The notes: generated by a model from the sequence alone, not told the origin. Positions 43,811 through 52,631 are shown, counted from the stretch's first letter. The stretch is DNA of 60,598 nucleotides from Paenirhodobacter enshiensis (GCF_000740785.1 NZ_JFZB01000025.1:1-60598); one strand, 5' to 3'. Program-made: numbers and translations.

Positions 43811-44476
43811 TTACAGGCCGAACACCCCCGCGAGGCCACCGATATCCTTGATTTCGGTGTATTCGTAGTAGGGATTCGCCGGCTCGTGGCCGCGGTTCAC
43901 CCAGACCTTCGACTTGATGCCCAGATCGTAGGCGGTCATCAGGTCGTAGCGGAACGACGAGGAGCAATGCGTGATGTCCTCGGGGCCGCAGCCGAGCACG
44001 TCGAGCATGTATTCGAACCCGTTCATCTGCGGCTTGTAGGTGCCGGTTTCCTCGGCGGTGATGACCTTGCAGAACGGCGCGCCCAGCTTTTCGACGTTCG
44101 ACATGATCTGACTGTTCATCGCGTTCGACAAGATGACCAGCGGGATTTCCTTCGCGACCTTCGCAAGGCCGGCGGGCACGTCCGGATGCGGGCCCCAGGT
44201 CGGCACCTCTTCATAGATGCGCAGCGCGTCTTCCTCGCGGAAGGTCACGCCATTCGCCTTGCAGGTGCGTTCGAGCGAATTCGCCACCACATCGGCATAG
44301 GGTTTCCAGGCGCCCAGAACCTCGTCGAGGCGGTAGGCGGCGAAGTTCCTGATGAACTGCGTCATCTTCGCGTCGTCGAGCATCTCGCCATAGATCCGAC
44401 GCGCGGCGCCGGCCATGTCGTAGTTGATGAGCGTGCCGTGGCAATCGAAGGTCACGAATTTCGGGCGAAAGGTCAT
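43811..44476 (-). CDS. HAD hydrolase, haloacid dehalogenase type II-like
   Basis: The 221-residue haloacid-dehalogenase-superfamily protein has the nucleophile aspartate Asp11 in VTFDCHGTLINYD, a cap domain and motif II in LVILSNAMNSQI. Lys in TGTYKPQMNGFEYML and acidic motif region HCSSSFRYDLMTAYDLGI complete the site. The second acid of the phosphatase motif (DxD) is replaced (DCH), as in the dehalogenase branch, so it may act on 2-haloacids or another small organic acid rather than phosphate esters. It heads a two-gene minus-strand unit with the PuuB-like oxidoreductase and is divergent from the cupin gene. Confidence 0.82.
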   Translation of the reverse strand: MTFRPKFVTFDCHGTLINYDMAGAARRIYGEMLDDAKMTQFIRNFAAYRLDEVLGAWKPYADVVANSLERTCKANGVTFREEDALRIYEEVPTWGPHPDVPAGLAKVAKEIPLVILSNAMNSQIMSNVEKLGAPFCKVITAEETGTYKPQMNGFEYMLDVLGCGPEDITHCSSSFRYDLMTAYDLGIKSKVWVNRGHEPANPYYEYTEIKDIGGLAGVFGL

Positions 44477-44723
44477 GTCTGTCTCCGTAGGGTGCCGGCG
44501 GCGCCGGTCGAATGGGTCGTGTCGGGGTCCATCCTGAACCCGTGTCGCCGACGATCGTTGCCGGGTTTCGCGTTCCGGACGCATGAAATTGCGTATCTCG
44601 CGGCATGTGCGGCACTCCCTGCCGGAAGCCGGCCGCATTCGGCCGCCGCGGCGCGGGCGCGGCGGCGAGGATGGCACGATCTGCCGTCCCCCGGCCCCAC
44701 ACCGCCCAGAACAGGAGAGTTCC
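44477..44723. promoter_or_regulatory. Divergent intergenic region with an inverted repeat
   Basis: This 247-base gap separates the HAD/oxidoreductase unit from the cupin operon and must carry both promoters. The only dyad of note is ACGCA-N6-TGCGT (44579-44594), near the middle and flanked by AT-richer sequence. No regulator gene adjoins, and I found no convincing -35/-10 pair. Confidence 0.3.
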
Positions 44724-45077
44724 ATGGCCAATATCCTTCGCATCGACACCCTTCCCGCCTTCGCGCCGCGCGAATCGAAAGCCGCGCCCGAGAAGCTGAT
44801 CGCCGGCGATCCCTCGTTCCGGACCTGGGATCTCGACGTTTCGCGCGAGGGCGAGGTCCGCACCGGCATCTGGAGCGCGACGCCCGGCACCACCCGCTCG
44901 ATCAAGGGCGAGAGCTTTGAATTCTGCCATATCCTCGAAGGGGTTGCGGAGATCGCCGAAGACGGCGGCGAGACCCTGACCTTTCGCGCGGGCGACAGTT
45001 TCGTGATGAAGCCGGGCTTCACCGGCACCTGGCGCACGGTCGAGACGCTGCGCAAGATCTTCGTCATCGTCGCCTGA
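44724..45077 (+). CDS. Small cupin-domain protein (DUF861/ethanolamine-utilisation-like)
   Basis: This 117-residue single-domain cupin has the two cupin motifs around GESFEFCHILEGVAEIAEDG and FRAGDSFVMKPGFTGTW. The protein belongs to the DUF861 group often found beside amine or amino-acid oxidation genes, with unsettled function. The start has AGGAGAG seven bases upstream. It is the first gene of a plus-strand set that continues with a GNAT acetyltransferase, the chimera and an aldehyde dehydrogenase. Confidence 0.8.
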   Translation: MANILRIDTLPAFAPRESKAAPEKLIAGDPSFRTWDLDVSREGEVRTGIWSATPGTTRSIKGESFEFCHILEGVAEIAEDGGETLTFRAGDSFVMKPGFTGTWRTVETLRKIFVIVA

Positions 45078-45212
45078 GGCGGCCCCCTGCCGCGCAACTT
45101 CCTGCGGTGCGCAGGACGCGGCGCAGGGCGAAATAGCGCGCGGACCGGGGATGCGGTGCATTATGCCGGCCCTCCGGTCCTAGCGTTTCCGCAAGACAAG
45201 GAACCACCGCCC

Positions 45213-46046
45213 ATGACCGAACGAACTCAAGACCAGACCCTCCGGATCGAAGCCTTCGCGCAGCAGTATCTGCCGGGCGCGGTGCGGCTGTCGCAACAGG
45301 CGGGCTGGCCGCATCGGCCCGGGGACTGGGCCTTCACCGCGGCGGTCTCGAAGGGCTTCGTCGGGATCGAGAACGGCGAGGTGGTCGCCACCGCCTTCTG
45401 TTCCGAATTCGGCGATTTCTGCACCATCAACATGATCATCGTCGATGCCGCGATGCGCGGTCGCGGGCTTGGCCGGCGGATGATGGATCGGGTGATCGCG
45501 GCGGCGAACGGGCGGGGCATGAGCCTCGTCGCCACCGCGGACGGGCTGCCGCTTTACGAAAAGCTCGGCTTTCGCGCGACCGGCGAGGTCGTGCAGCATC
45601 AGGGCATCGTCACCGAGGTGCCGGCACTGCCCGAGGGTTTCGCCACGCCGCGCATCGCTACCCGCGACGATCTGGCCGCGATCGTGGCGATGGATCGTGA
45701 CGCATCCGGCGCCGATCGTTCTGCGATGCTGGGCAATCTGTTCGACATCGCCACGATCCGCATCTGCGACACCGGCTTTGCCGCGGTGCGCGATTTCGGC
45801 CGCGGCCGCACCGTCGGGCCGGTGGTGGCGCGCGACGCCATGACGGCGCGGGGGCTGATCGCGGCCTCGGCCGCGACGGGCGGGTTCCTGCGCCTCGATA
45901 CCCGGCCCGACTGCGGGCTGAGCGATTTCCTGACCGCCATGGGGCTTTCCCCGGTCGGCGGCGGGATCACCATGCACTGCGGACCGGCGCGGCCCGCGGC
46001 GAAAGAGTTCATGACCTGTGCCCTGACCTCCCAGGCCCTGGGCTGA
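45213..46046 (+). CDS. GNAT-family N-acetyltransferase, two-domain
   Basis: The 277-residue protein has an N-terminal GNAT fold; the acetyl-CoA loop is visible in AAMRGRGLGRRMMDRVIAAA, followed by LYEKLGFRATGEV. A C-terminal half resembles the second domain of YitF/Acetyltransf_18 proteins (FAAVRDFGRGRTVGPVVARD). Members acetylate small amines or amino acids. The substrate is unknown; the neighbours suggest an amine or amino acid. It lies 16 bases before the chimeric gene. Confidence 0.8.
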   Translation: MTERTQDQTLRIEAFAQQYLPGAVRLSQQAGWPHRPGDWAFTAAVSKGFVGIENGEVVATAFCSEFGDFCTINMIIVDAAMRGRGLGRRMMDRVIAAANGRGMSLVATADGLPLYEKLGFRATGEVVQHQGIVTEVPALPEGFATPRIATRDDLAAIVAMDRDASGADRSAMLGNLFDIATIRICDTGFAAVRDFGRGRTVGPVVARDAMTARGLIAASAATGGFLRLDTRPDCGLSDFLTAMGLSPVGGGITMHCGPARPAAKEFMTCALTSQALG

Positions 46047-46062
46047 CATCCGGAGAACAAAG

Positions 46063-47658
46063 ATGTTGTCAAATTCGCTGCAAGAACTGGACAAGGCGCA
46101 CCTCGTCCATCCCGTGTCGTCCTGGCGCGGCCACGAGGCCCGGGGTGTGAAGATCCTGAAATCGGCCAAAGGCGCGACGGTGGTCGACGCGACCGGCAAG
46201 GAGCTGATCGACGGTTTCGCCGGCCTGTGGTGCGTCAACGCCGGTTACGGTCACGAGAGCGTGGTTCAGGCCGCGGCCGAGCAGATGCGCACCCTGCCCT
46301 ATGCGACGGGGTATTTCGACATGGGCGCCGAGGCGCCGATCCGTCTGGCCGTCGCGCTGACCGAGCGCGCCCCGGGCGATCTGAACCATGTGTATTTCGC
46401 CCTCGGCGGGTCGGATTCGGTCGACAGCTCGATCCGCTTCGTGCGCTACTACTGGTATGCGAAGGGCCAGCCGAAGCGCGATCAGTTCATCTCGATGCAG
46501 GAAGGCTATCACGGTTCGACCACGGCCGCTTCGGGCCTGACGGCGCTGCCGGGCTTTCACACCGGCTTCGGCGTGCCGTTCGACTGGCAGCACAAGATCT
46601 CGTCGCATTACGTCTACCGCAACCCGGTGGGCCAGGATCCGGCCGCGATCATCGCCGCCTCGGTCGCCGAGCTGAAGGCCAGGGTCGCCGATGCGGCCGC
46701 GGCGCGCTTCGGCTTCGCGCTGAAGACGACGGAATTCCCCTGGTCGTGCGACTATTACCTGAAGACCGGCGAGATGATGCCCGCCGACGGCATCGCGCAG
46801 CTGCGCCCGTTCGATGCGATCTACCTCGGCGCCGTGGGCTGGCCGAAGACGGTGCCGGATTCGGTCTCGCTGCACGGTCTGCTGCTGCCGATCCGCAAGG
46901 CGTTCCGCCAATATGCCAACATCCGCCCGCATCGCTTGCTCAAGGGCGTCGAAGGCCCGCTGAAGGCCGGGGGCTTCGACATCCTGTGCATCCGCGAGAA
47001 CACCGAGGGCGAATATTCCGGCGCCGGCGGCCGCGTGCATCAGGGCACGCCCGATGAAGTCGCCGTCGAGACCGCGATCTTCACCCGCGCGGGCGTCGAG
47101 CGCATCCTGCGCTTCGGCTTCGAGAGCGCGATGCGCCGGCGCAGGAAGCTGACCTCGGTCACCAAGTCGAACGCGCAGAAATATTCGATGGTGTTCTGGG
47201 ACGAGGTGACCGATCAGCTCGCGAAGGAATATCCCGAGGTCGAGGTGACCCACACCCATATCGACGCGATGGCCGCGAAGATGGTGATGGCGCCCGAAAG
47301 CCTCGACGTGATCGTCGCCTCGAACCTGTTCGGCGACATCCTGACCGACCTCGGCGCGGCGATCCAGGGGGGGCTTGGCTTCGCGGCCTCGGCCAATATC
47401 TGCCCCGATCGCTCGGCGCCCTCGATGTTCGAGCCGGTGCACGGTTCCGCCCCCGACATCGCGGGCAAGAACATCGCCAACCCGATCGCCGCGATCTGGT
47501 CGGTGGCGATGATGCTCGACCATCTGGGCGAGAAAGCCGCCGCCGAAGCGATCCTGACCGCGATCGAGGCCGCCACCGCCACCGGCGTCGGCACCCGCCC
47601 CGGCAGCCATTCCACCGATGCCATCACGACCGCGGTCCTGACCGCGCTGGAGGCCTGA
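46063..47658 (+). CDS. Chimera: N-terminal half of a class III aminotransferase joined to a tartrate/D-malate dehydrogenase lacking its N-terminus
   Basis: One uninterrupted 531-codon frame holds two unrelated parts. Residues 1 to about 205 match omega-amino-acid:pyruvate aminotransferases (SSWRGHEARGVKILKSAKGA, GFAGLWCVNAGYGHE, QEGYHGSTTAASGLTALPGF, ending AIIAASVAELKARVAD). They stop before the region with the PLP-binding lysine. From about residue 212 the sequence is a TtuC/DmlA-type dehydrogenase (ARFGFALKTTEFPWSCDYYL, YLGAVGWPKTVPDSVSL, IRENTEGEYSGAGGR, ASNLFGDILTDLGAAIQG, FEPVHGSAPDIAGKNIANP). It lacks the first 25-30 residues, including the IPGDGIG loop. Neither half looks catalytically complete. 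A deletion that fused two neighbouring genes is the simplest explanation; an assembly error must be excluded. The ATG has CGGAGAAC upstream. Confidence 0.88.
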   Translation: MLSNSLQELDKAHLVHPVSSWRGHEARGVKILKSAKGATVVDATGKELIDGFAGLWCVNAGYGHESVVQAAAEQMRTLPYATGYFDMGAEAPIRLAVALTERAPGDLNHVYFALGGSDSVDSSIRFVRYYWYAKGQPKRDQFISMQEGYHGSTTAASGLTALPGFHTGFGVPFDWQHKISSHYVYRNPVGQDPAAIIAASVAELKARVADAAAARFGFALKTTEFPWSCDYYLKTGEMMPADGIAQLRPFDAIYLGAVGWPKTVPDSVSLHGLLLPIRKAFRQYANIRPHRLLKGVEGPLKAGGFDILCIRENTEGEYSGAGGRVHQGTPDEVAVETAIFTRAGVERILRFGFESAMRRRRKLTSVTKSNAQKYSMVFWDEVTDQLAKEYPEVEVTHTHIDAMAAKMVMAPESLDVIVASNLFGDILTDLGAAIQGGLGFAASANICPDRSAPSMFEPVHGSAPDIAGKNIANPIAAIWSVAMMLDHLGEKAAAEAILTAIEAATATGVGTRPGSHSTDAITTAVLTALEA

Positions 47659-47659
47659 G

Positions 47660-49096
47660 ATGAAACTGTCCGATCCCACCCTGTTCCGCGAGGCCGCTCT
47701 GATCGACGGCCAGTGGATCGCGCGCCCCGACATGGGCGTGACCAATCCCGCGACCGGCGCGATCATGGGCCACATGCCCGATTGCACCGCCGCCGAGACC
47801 GAAGCCGCCATCGCCGCCGCGGAAACCGCGATGCTCGCCTGGAAGGCGCGCACCCACGCCGAGCGCGCCCAGATGCTGATGCGCTGGTTCGACCTGATGG
47901 TCGAGCACGAGGCCGACCTCGCCGCCATCCTGACCGAGGAACAGGGCAAGCCCCTCTCCGAAGCCGTGGGCGAGATCCGCTATGGCGCGAGCTTCGTCAA
48001 ATGGTTCGCCGAGGAAGCGCGCCGGATCTATGGCCGCACCATCCCCTCGCCGACCCCGGACCGCCGCATCCTGACGATGAAGCAGCCGGTCGGCGTGTGC
48101 GCGATCATCACGCCGTGGAACTTCCCGAACGCGATGATCACCCGCAAGGTCGCCCCGGCGCTGGCGGCGGGCTGCACCGTGGTCATCAAGCCCTCGGATT
48201 TCACGCCCTATTCGGCCATCGCGCTCGGCGTGCTGGCGGAAAAGGCCGGGATCCCGGCGGGCGTCATCAACATCCTGACCGGCCGCCCCGAAGAAATCGG
48301 CGGCGTGCTGACCGCCTCGCCGGCGGTGCGCAAGCTGTCGTTCACCGGCTCGACCCGCGTCGGCGCGCTGCTGATGGGTCAGTGCGCGCCGACGGTGAAG
48401 CGGCTGTCGCTGGAACTCGGCGGCAACGCGCCGTTCATCGTGTTCGACGATGCCGATCTGGATCAGGCGGTCGAGGGCGCGATGGCGTCGAAGTTCCGCA
48501 ACGGCGGGCAGACCTGCGTGTGCGCCAACCGTCTGCTGGTTCAGTCGGGCATCCATGACGCTTTCGTCGCGCGTCTGGCCGCGCGCGTCGATGCGCTGAA
48601 GGTCGGGCCGGGCACGGAAGCGGACACCGACATCGGGCCGATGATCAACATGGCCGCGCTCGACAAGATCAACCGCCATGTCGATGACGCGATCTCGAAG
48701 GGCGCCGAACGGGCGACCGTGGCGCGCAACCTCGACGGGCAATATGCCGATCCGGTGGTGCTGACCGGCGCGACGGTGGCGATGCAGCTCGCCTCCGAGG
48801 AGACCTTCGGCCCGGTCGCGCCGATCTTCCGCTTCGAGACCGAGGAAGAGGCCATCGGGGTCGCCAACAGCACGCCCTTCGGGCTGGCGGCGTATTTCTA
48901 CACCCGCGATCTCGCCCGCGCCTTCCGCGTCGGCGAAGCGCTGGAATTCGGCCTGATCGGGCTGAACAGCGGCGGCGTGTCGACCGAAGTCGCGCCCTTC
49001 GGCGGGGTCAAGACCTCGGGCCTCGGTCGCGAAGGCGGCCTCGAAGGGATCGAGGAATATCTCGAAACCAAGGCGATGCACATCGGCGGGCTGTAA
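47660..49096 (+). CDS. gabD: NAD(P)-dependent succinate-semialdehyde dehydrogenase-type aldehyde dehydrogenase
   Basis: This 478-residue aldehyde dehydrogenase is of the GabD type. Catalytic residues are in ITPWNFPNAMITRK (Asn), VVIKPSD (Lys), LSLELGGNAPFIV (Glu) and NGGQTCVCANRL (Cys). The C-terminal APFGGVKTSGLGREGGLEGI is typical of SSADH. It would oxidise succinate semialdehyde or a similar short semialdehyde, a sensible partner for an omega-amino-acid aminotransferase, of which only half remains next door. It follows the chimera after one base and ends before a strong hairpin. Confidence 0.87.
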   Translation: MKLSDPTLFREAALIDGQWIARPDMGVTNPATGAIMGHMPDCTAAETEAAIAAAETAMLAWKARTHAERAQMLMRWFDLMVEHEADLAAILTEEQGKPLSEAVGEIRYGASFVKWFAEEARRIYGRTIPSPTPDRRILTMKQPVGVCAIITPWNFPNAMITRKVAPALAAGCTVVIKPSDFTPYSAIALGVLAEKAGIPAGVINILTGRPEEIGGVLTASPAVRKLSFTGSTRVGALLMGQCAPTVKRLSLELGGNAPFIVFDDADLDQAVEGAMASKFRNGGQTCVCANRLLVQSGIHDAFVARLAARVDALKVGPGTEADTDIGPMINMAALDKINRHVDDAISKGAERATVARNLDGQYADPVVLTGATVAMQLASEETFGPVAPIFRFETEEEAIGVANSTPFGLAAYFYTRDLARAFRVGEALEFGLIGLNSGGVSTEVAPFGGVKTSGLGREGGLEGIEEYLETKAMHIGGL

Positions 49097-49125
49097 GCTC
49101 TCGCCGCCATCGAGCAAAGAAAAAC

Positions 49126-49145
49126 GGGCGCCCTCGCGGGCGCCC
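49126..49145. terminator. Bidirectional intrinsic terminator
   Basis: GGGCGCCC repeated after a four-base gap forms an 8-bp perfect stem. The A-rich AAAGAAAAAC on its left gives a U-rich tail for the minus-strand transcript, and TTCGTCGTT follows on the plus strand. It separates the aldehyde dehydrogenase and the convergent Ldh-type gene. Confidence 0.8.
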
Positions 49146-49170
49146 TTCGTCGTTCGGGGGGGCCTGAAAC

Positions 49171-50172
49171 TCAGGCCTGCGCCGTTTCGGGCCGGATCAT
49201 CGCGAGAACCTCGGGGGCGATCTCGATGCCCTCTTTCAGCGCCTTCGCGCGCAGGCCCTGACCGCGGCGGCCGGGCAGACGCGCGCCCGGCTCGTCCTCG
49301 ATGGTGCGGGCGAGCGCCGCGATGCGAGAGAGCGCGCGCACGCCGCCCGTCGCCTCGGGGTCGATCACGATCAGCATCTGACCGAGCGCCGGCGCCGGGC
49401 CCTTGTCGTCGAAGAGCGAAGACGCCTCGGTCGAGAAATTCGCCCCCGTCATCGCCGTCGCCATCGTCTCGACCATCAGCGCGAGCGCCGCGCCCTTCGC
49501 GCCGCCGAGCGGCATCATCGTGCCCGCCATCGCGCGCGCCGCATCCGTCGTCGGCTGCCCGTCGATGTCGAGCGCCCAGTCGTCCGGGATCGCCTCGCCC
49601 TTCTGGCGCGCCGCCATCACCTTGCCGCGCGCGACCTTCGAGAGCGCGAGGTCGATCACCATCGGCTCCTCGCCGATCACCGGGGCGGCGAAGGCCACGG
49701 GATTTGTGCCGAACACCGGCTTGCGCCCGCCCCACGGCGCCATGCAGGCGGGCGCATGGGCCACCATCAGCGCGACCAGCCCCTGATCGGCCAGCCGCTC
49801 GACCGTCAGCCCCATGACGCCCGCGTGATGCGAGCGGAAGATCGAGGCGGCGGCGATGCCATATTCGCGCGCCATCGCCGGCAGCTTCCCGACCGCCAGA
49901 TCGAGCGCCGGATAGGCGAAGCCAAGCCCCGCGTCGATGCGCAGAACGCCCGGACGCACCGTCTCGGCCACCGGCGTGGCGAAACCGTCGACCTTGCCGG
50001 CACGCGCCTGCGCGGTATAGGCCGGGATCCGGCGCAGCCCGTGCCCGCCCTGCCCCGAGGCCTCGGCCGCGACCAGCGCCTCGGCGACCGAGGCGGCATT
50101 GTCCGCCCGCACCTTTGACGAGATAAGGGTTTCAGTGGTCCAGCGGCGAATGTCATCGAGCGAATAGGTCAC
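49171..50172 (-). CDS. Ldh2/malate dehydrogenase-type NAD(P)H reductase, possible 1-pyrroline-2-carboxylate reductase
   Basis: The 333-residue protein belongs to the L-sulfolactate/malate/ureidoglycolate dehydrogenase family (Ldh2). Conserved features are SGQGGHGLRRIPAY, SIFRSHHAGVMGLTVERLAD, APWGGRKPVFGTNPVAFAAP and MMPLGGAKGAALALMVE. Members reduce 2-oxoacids or cyclic imino acids (1-pyrroline- or 1-piperideine-2-carboxylate). A GTG at 50172 (VTYSLDDIRRW) is favoured because AGGAGA precedes it at five bases; an ATG at 50190 is possible. It is divergent from an amino-acid importer and an enolase-superfamily gene, which fits an imino-acid role. Malate or lactate remain alternatives. Confidence 0.78.
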   Translation of the reverse strand: MTYSLDDIRRWTTETLISSKVRADNAASVAEALVAAEASGQGGHGLRRIPAYTAQARAGKVDGFATPVAETVRPGVLRIDAGLGFAYPALDLAVGKLPAMAREYGIAAASIFRSHHAGVMGLTVERLADQGLVALMVAHAPACMAPWGGRKPVFGTNPVAFAAPVIGEEPMVIDLALSKVARGKVMAARQKGEAIPDDWALDIDGQPTTDAARAMAGTMMPLGGAKGAALALMVETMATAMTGANFSTEASSLFDDKGPAPALGQMLIVIDPEATGGVRALSRIAALARTIEDEPGARLPGRRGQGLRAKALKEGIEIAPEVLAMIRPETAQA

Positions 50173-50210
50173 GGGTCTCTCCTGCGGCATCTGTCCAAGA
50201 CCTGCCCCTT

Positions 50211-50227
50211 TCGCACCCGAAGTGCGA
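50211..50227. promoter_or_regulatory. Inverted repeat in the divergent control region
   Basis: TCGCAC-N5-GTGCGA, a perfect 6-bp dyad, lies in the 204-base gap between the Ldh-type gene and the importer permease gene. It is a candidate operator for both directions. No regulator gene lies next to it. Confidence 0.4.
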
Positions 50228-50376
50228 GGGGAAATCGCCCCGCCCGCGCCCGGTTTTCACGCGCCATGAGTTTCGTTCATGCCGTCCGCAGTTTTCGGAA
50301 TTGTCCCCGGGGGCCGGTTTCGGTCATCCTCGATACAACAATAATGCCCGCAGGGGCGCACCGACAGGAGAGTGCC

Positions 50377-51036
50377 GTGAACTACCAGTGGGATTTCAGC
50401 TTCTTGCTGGAATACAAGACGCTGATCTGGCAGGGCGCGCTGTATACGCTCGGGTTCACCGTGCTGACGGCGGTGTCCGGGCTGACAGTCGGCTGCATCA
50501 TCGCGCTCGCGCGGCTGAGCGGGATCCGCTGGCTCGCCTGGCCGCTGCTGGCGATCAGCGAGCTGTTTCGCTGCACCCCGGTTCTGGTGCAGCTGGTGTG
50601 GTGCTATTACGCGCTGCCGATCCTGATCGGGGTGAACCTGTCGCCGCCGGTCGCGGCCTTCATCACGCTGACGATGTATGGCGGATCGTTCTACGCCGAG
50701 ATCATCCGCGGCGGCATCATCTCGATCGACGCGGGGCAGTGGGATGCGGGGCGCGCGCTCGGGATGCGGATCGGGGCGCTGATGCGGCGCATCGTGCTGC
50801 CGCAGGCGTTCCGGCGCATGGTGCCGCCTCTGGTCAACCAGACCGTGTTGCAGCTGAAGAACACCTCGCTTCTGTCGGTGCTGGCGGTGCCCGATCTGTT
50901 GTATCAGGGCCAGCTGATCACCTCGGCGACCTATCGGCCGCTTGAAACCTACACGATGGTAGCGGTGATCTATTTCATCTTGCTGCTGCCGCTGACCCGT
51001 GGCGCGGCGCTTCTCGAAGCGCGGATGAGCCGCTGA
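50377..51036 (+). CDS. Polar amino-acid ABC importer permease
   Basis: This 219-residue permease of the His/Gln/Glu family has several hydrophobic helices (for example [20 protein letters not shown]) and an EAA loop in [20 protein letters not shown] with [21 protein letters not shown] at 50377 is preferred: AGGAGAG lies four bases upstream and the protein then starts at the normal position. Only one permease gene is present, so it probably works as a homodimer with the ATPase at 51056. The receptor is encoded two genes later (52794). Confidence 0.87.
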   Translation: MNYQWDFSFLLEYKTLIWQGALYTLGFTVLTAVSGLTVGCIIALARLSGIRWLAWPLLAISELFRCTPVLVQLVWCYYALPILIGVNLSPPVAAFITLTMYGGSFYAEIIRGGIISIDAGQWDAGRALGMRIGALMRRIVLPQAFRRMVPPLVNQTVLQLKNTSLLSVLAVPDLLYQGQLITSATYRPLETYTMVAVIYFILLLPLTRGAALLEARMSR

Positions 51037-51055
51037 GCCGGCCGGAGGATGTAAG

Positions 51056-51841
51056 ATGTCGAATTCCATCACCACGATGATCGAAGTGGTCGGTCTGAAG
51101 AAATCCTTCGGCACTCATGCGGTGTTGCGCGACATCTCGCTCGAGGTGCCGAAGGGCGGGGTCGTGGCGCTGATCGGGCCGTCGGGGTCCGGCAAGTCGA
51201 CGCTGCTGCGCACGCTCAACCTGCTGACGCTGCCCGACAGCGGGTATATCCGCGTGGGCGCGAGCCGCATCGACTTCACCGCCGGGCAGCGGATGCCGCG
51301 CGACCGCGAGCTTGCGGCGTTTCGCGCCCGCACCGGCATGGTGTTCCAGAACTTCAACCTGTTCCCGCACATGAGCGCCGAGGCGAATGTGATGGAAGGG
51401 CCGGTGACCGTTCAGCGCATGAAGAAGCCCGAGGCCCGGGCGCTCGCGCGCGAGTTGCTGGCCAAGGTGGGCCTTGCCGACCGGGCGGAGGCGATGCCCG
51501 AGCAGCTGTCGGGCGGGCAGAAGCAGCGCGTGGCGATCGCCCGCGCGCTCGCCATGAAACCCGATGTGATGCTGTTCGACGAGGCGACCTCGGCCCTCGA
51601 CCCGGAGCGCGTGGCCGAGGTTCTGGCGGTGATGAAGCAGCTCGCGACCGAGGGGATGACCATGCTTCTGGTCACGCACGAGATGGCCTTCGCCCGCGAA
51701 GTCGCCGATACGGTGATCTTCATGCGCGACGGCTATGTCGTCGAGAGCGGCCCGGCGCGGCAGGTGATCGACCACCCCGCCGAAGAGGCCACCCGCGCTT
51801 TCCTGAGCCACTTTCACCATGCCGCAGGAGCCGGCGCATGA
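51056..51841 (+). CDS. Polar amino-acid ABC importer ATP-binding protein
   Basis: The 261-residue ATPase has Walker [12 protein letters not shown], signature [15 protein letters not shown], Walker [13 protein letters not shown] and switch [14 protein letters not shown], the GlnQ/HisP layout. It serves the permease upstream. The ATG of the following SDR gene overlaps its stop (51838-51841), coupling the enzyme to the transporter. An internal ATG (MIEVVGLKK) is an alternative start. Confidence 0.92.
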   Translation: MSNSITTMIEVVGLKKSFGTHAVLRDISLEVPKGGVVALIGPSGSGKSTLLRTLNLLTLPDSGYIRVGASRIDFTAGQRMPRDRELAAFRARTGMVFQNFNLFPHMSAEANVMEGPVTVQRMKKPEARALARELLAKVGLADRAEAMPEQLSGGQKQRVAIARALAMKPDVMLFDEATSALDPERVAEVLAVMKQLATEGMTMLLVTHEMAFAREVADTVIFMRDGYVVESGPARQVIDHPAEEATRAFLSHFHHAAGAGA

Positions 51842-52596
51842 GCCGCGATACCATCGTTCTGATCACCGGCGCGGCAAGCGGCATCGGCGCGGCCATCGCG
51901 CGCGCCCTCGCCGCGCCCGGATATGCGCTCATGCTGCACACCGGGCGCAATGCCGAAGGGCTCGATGCCGTCGCGGCCGAGGCGCGCGCGAAAGGCGCGA
52001 CGGTCGAGACGATCCTCGGCGATCTGACCGATCCGTCAGTGCCCGCGGCGCTGATCGCGGCGACGAGGGAGCGGTTCGGCGGGCTCGACCAGATCGTCGC
52101 GAATGCCGGGCGGGCGCAGAAATCGGCTTATGCCGATCTGACCGACGTGGATCTGACCCGCGCCTTCGCGCTGATGCCGCTCGCCTTCTTCCGGCTGACG
52201 CAGGCGGCGCTGCCGGCGCTGAGGGCCTCGGACCGCGGGCGGGTTGTGGCGCTGAGTTCCTTCGTCGCGCATCTTTACGGCACGAACGACATGCTGTTTC
52301 CGGCCACCGCGGCGGCGAAGGCGGCGCTCGAGGCGCTGGCGAAATCGCTCGCCGTCGAGCTGGGCCCCGAGGGCGTGACGGTGAATTGCGTGGCGCCCGG
52401 ATTCGTGCGCAAGGATGCGCAGGGCCATGCCGCGACCTCGACCGAGGCGATGGCACGCTCGGCCGCGATCACGCCGAACCGCCGCCTCGGCCTGCCCGAG
52501 GATATCGCCGACACGGTGTGCCATCTGCTCTCGCCCGGTGCGCGCCACATCACCGGGCAGGTGATCCATGTCGACGGCGGGCTGATGCTGCCCTGA
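51838..52596 (+). CDS. Short-chain dehydrogenase/reductase lacking the canonical catalytic Tyr
   Basis: This 252-residue Rossmann-fold protein has the cofactor motif TGAASGIG (residues 10-17), NAG at 89-91, active-site Ser in [10 protein letters not shown] and the C-terminal [13 protein letters not shown] of classical SDRs. The catalytic YxxxK is not conserved: the Lys161 of [10 protein letters not shown] is present, but the position four before it is Thr157, preceded by FPA instead of a Tyr. Either another residue (Tyr147 is nearby) substitutes or the protein has lost dehydrogenase chemistry. It is translationally coupled to the importer ATPase and precedes the receptor gene, so a role on the imported compound is likely. 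Confidence 0.85.
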   Translation: MSRDTIVLITGAASGIGAAIARALAAPGYALMLHTGRNAEGLDAVAAEARAKGATVETILGDLTDPSVPAALIAATRERFGGLDQIVANAGRAQKSAYADLTDVDLTRAFALMPLAFFRLTQAALPALRASDRGRVVALSSFVAHLYGTNDMLFPATAAAKAALEALAKSLAVELGPEGVTVNCVAPGFVRKDAQGHAATSTEAMARSAAITPNRRLGLPEDIADTVCHLLSPGARHITGQVIHVDGGLMLP

Positions 52597-52612
52597 AGGA
52601 ACGCCGCCCCAG

Positions 52613-52631
52613 GCATGATGAAAATTCATGC
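52613..52631. promoter_or_regulatory. Inverted repeat upstream of the receptor gene
   Basis: GCATGA-N7-TCATGC, perfect 6-bp arms around an AT-rich centre, lies 17 bases after the SDR stop in the 197-base gap before the binding-protein gene. It is a candidate operator for a separate promoter of the receptor gene. Confidence 0.4.

Noticed and set aside
42494-44476. A putrescine-utilisation (puu) operon
   Set aside because: Only the PuuB-like oxidoreductase resembles that pathway; no gamma-glutamylputrescine synthetase, hydrolase or PuuC-type partner is adjacent.
46693-46700. The GCGGCCGC (NotI) site at the chimera junction as evidence of cloning
   Set aside because: Such sites are common in DNA of this GC content, and no vector sequence is present.
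46063-47658. Explaining the chimera as a frameshift or as a natural bifunctional enzyme
   Set aside because: There is no frame change at the join, and each half lacks an essential part (PLP lysine region; IPGDGIG loop), so neither a simple frameshift nor a two-enzyme fusion fits.
46069-47949. A 626-codon antisense frame over the chimera, considered as the real gene
   Set aside because: The plus-strand frame matches two known enzyme families over its whole length; the antisense frame has no motifs.
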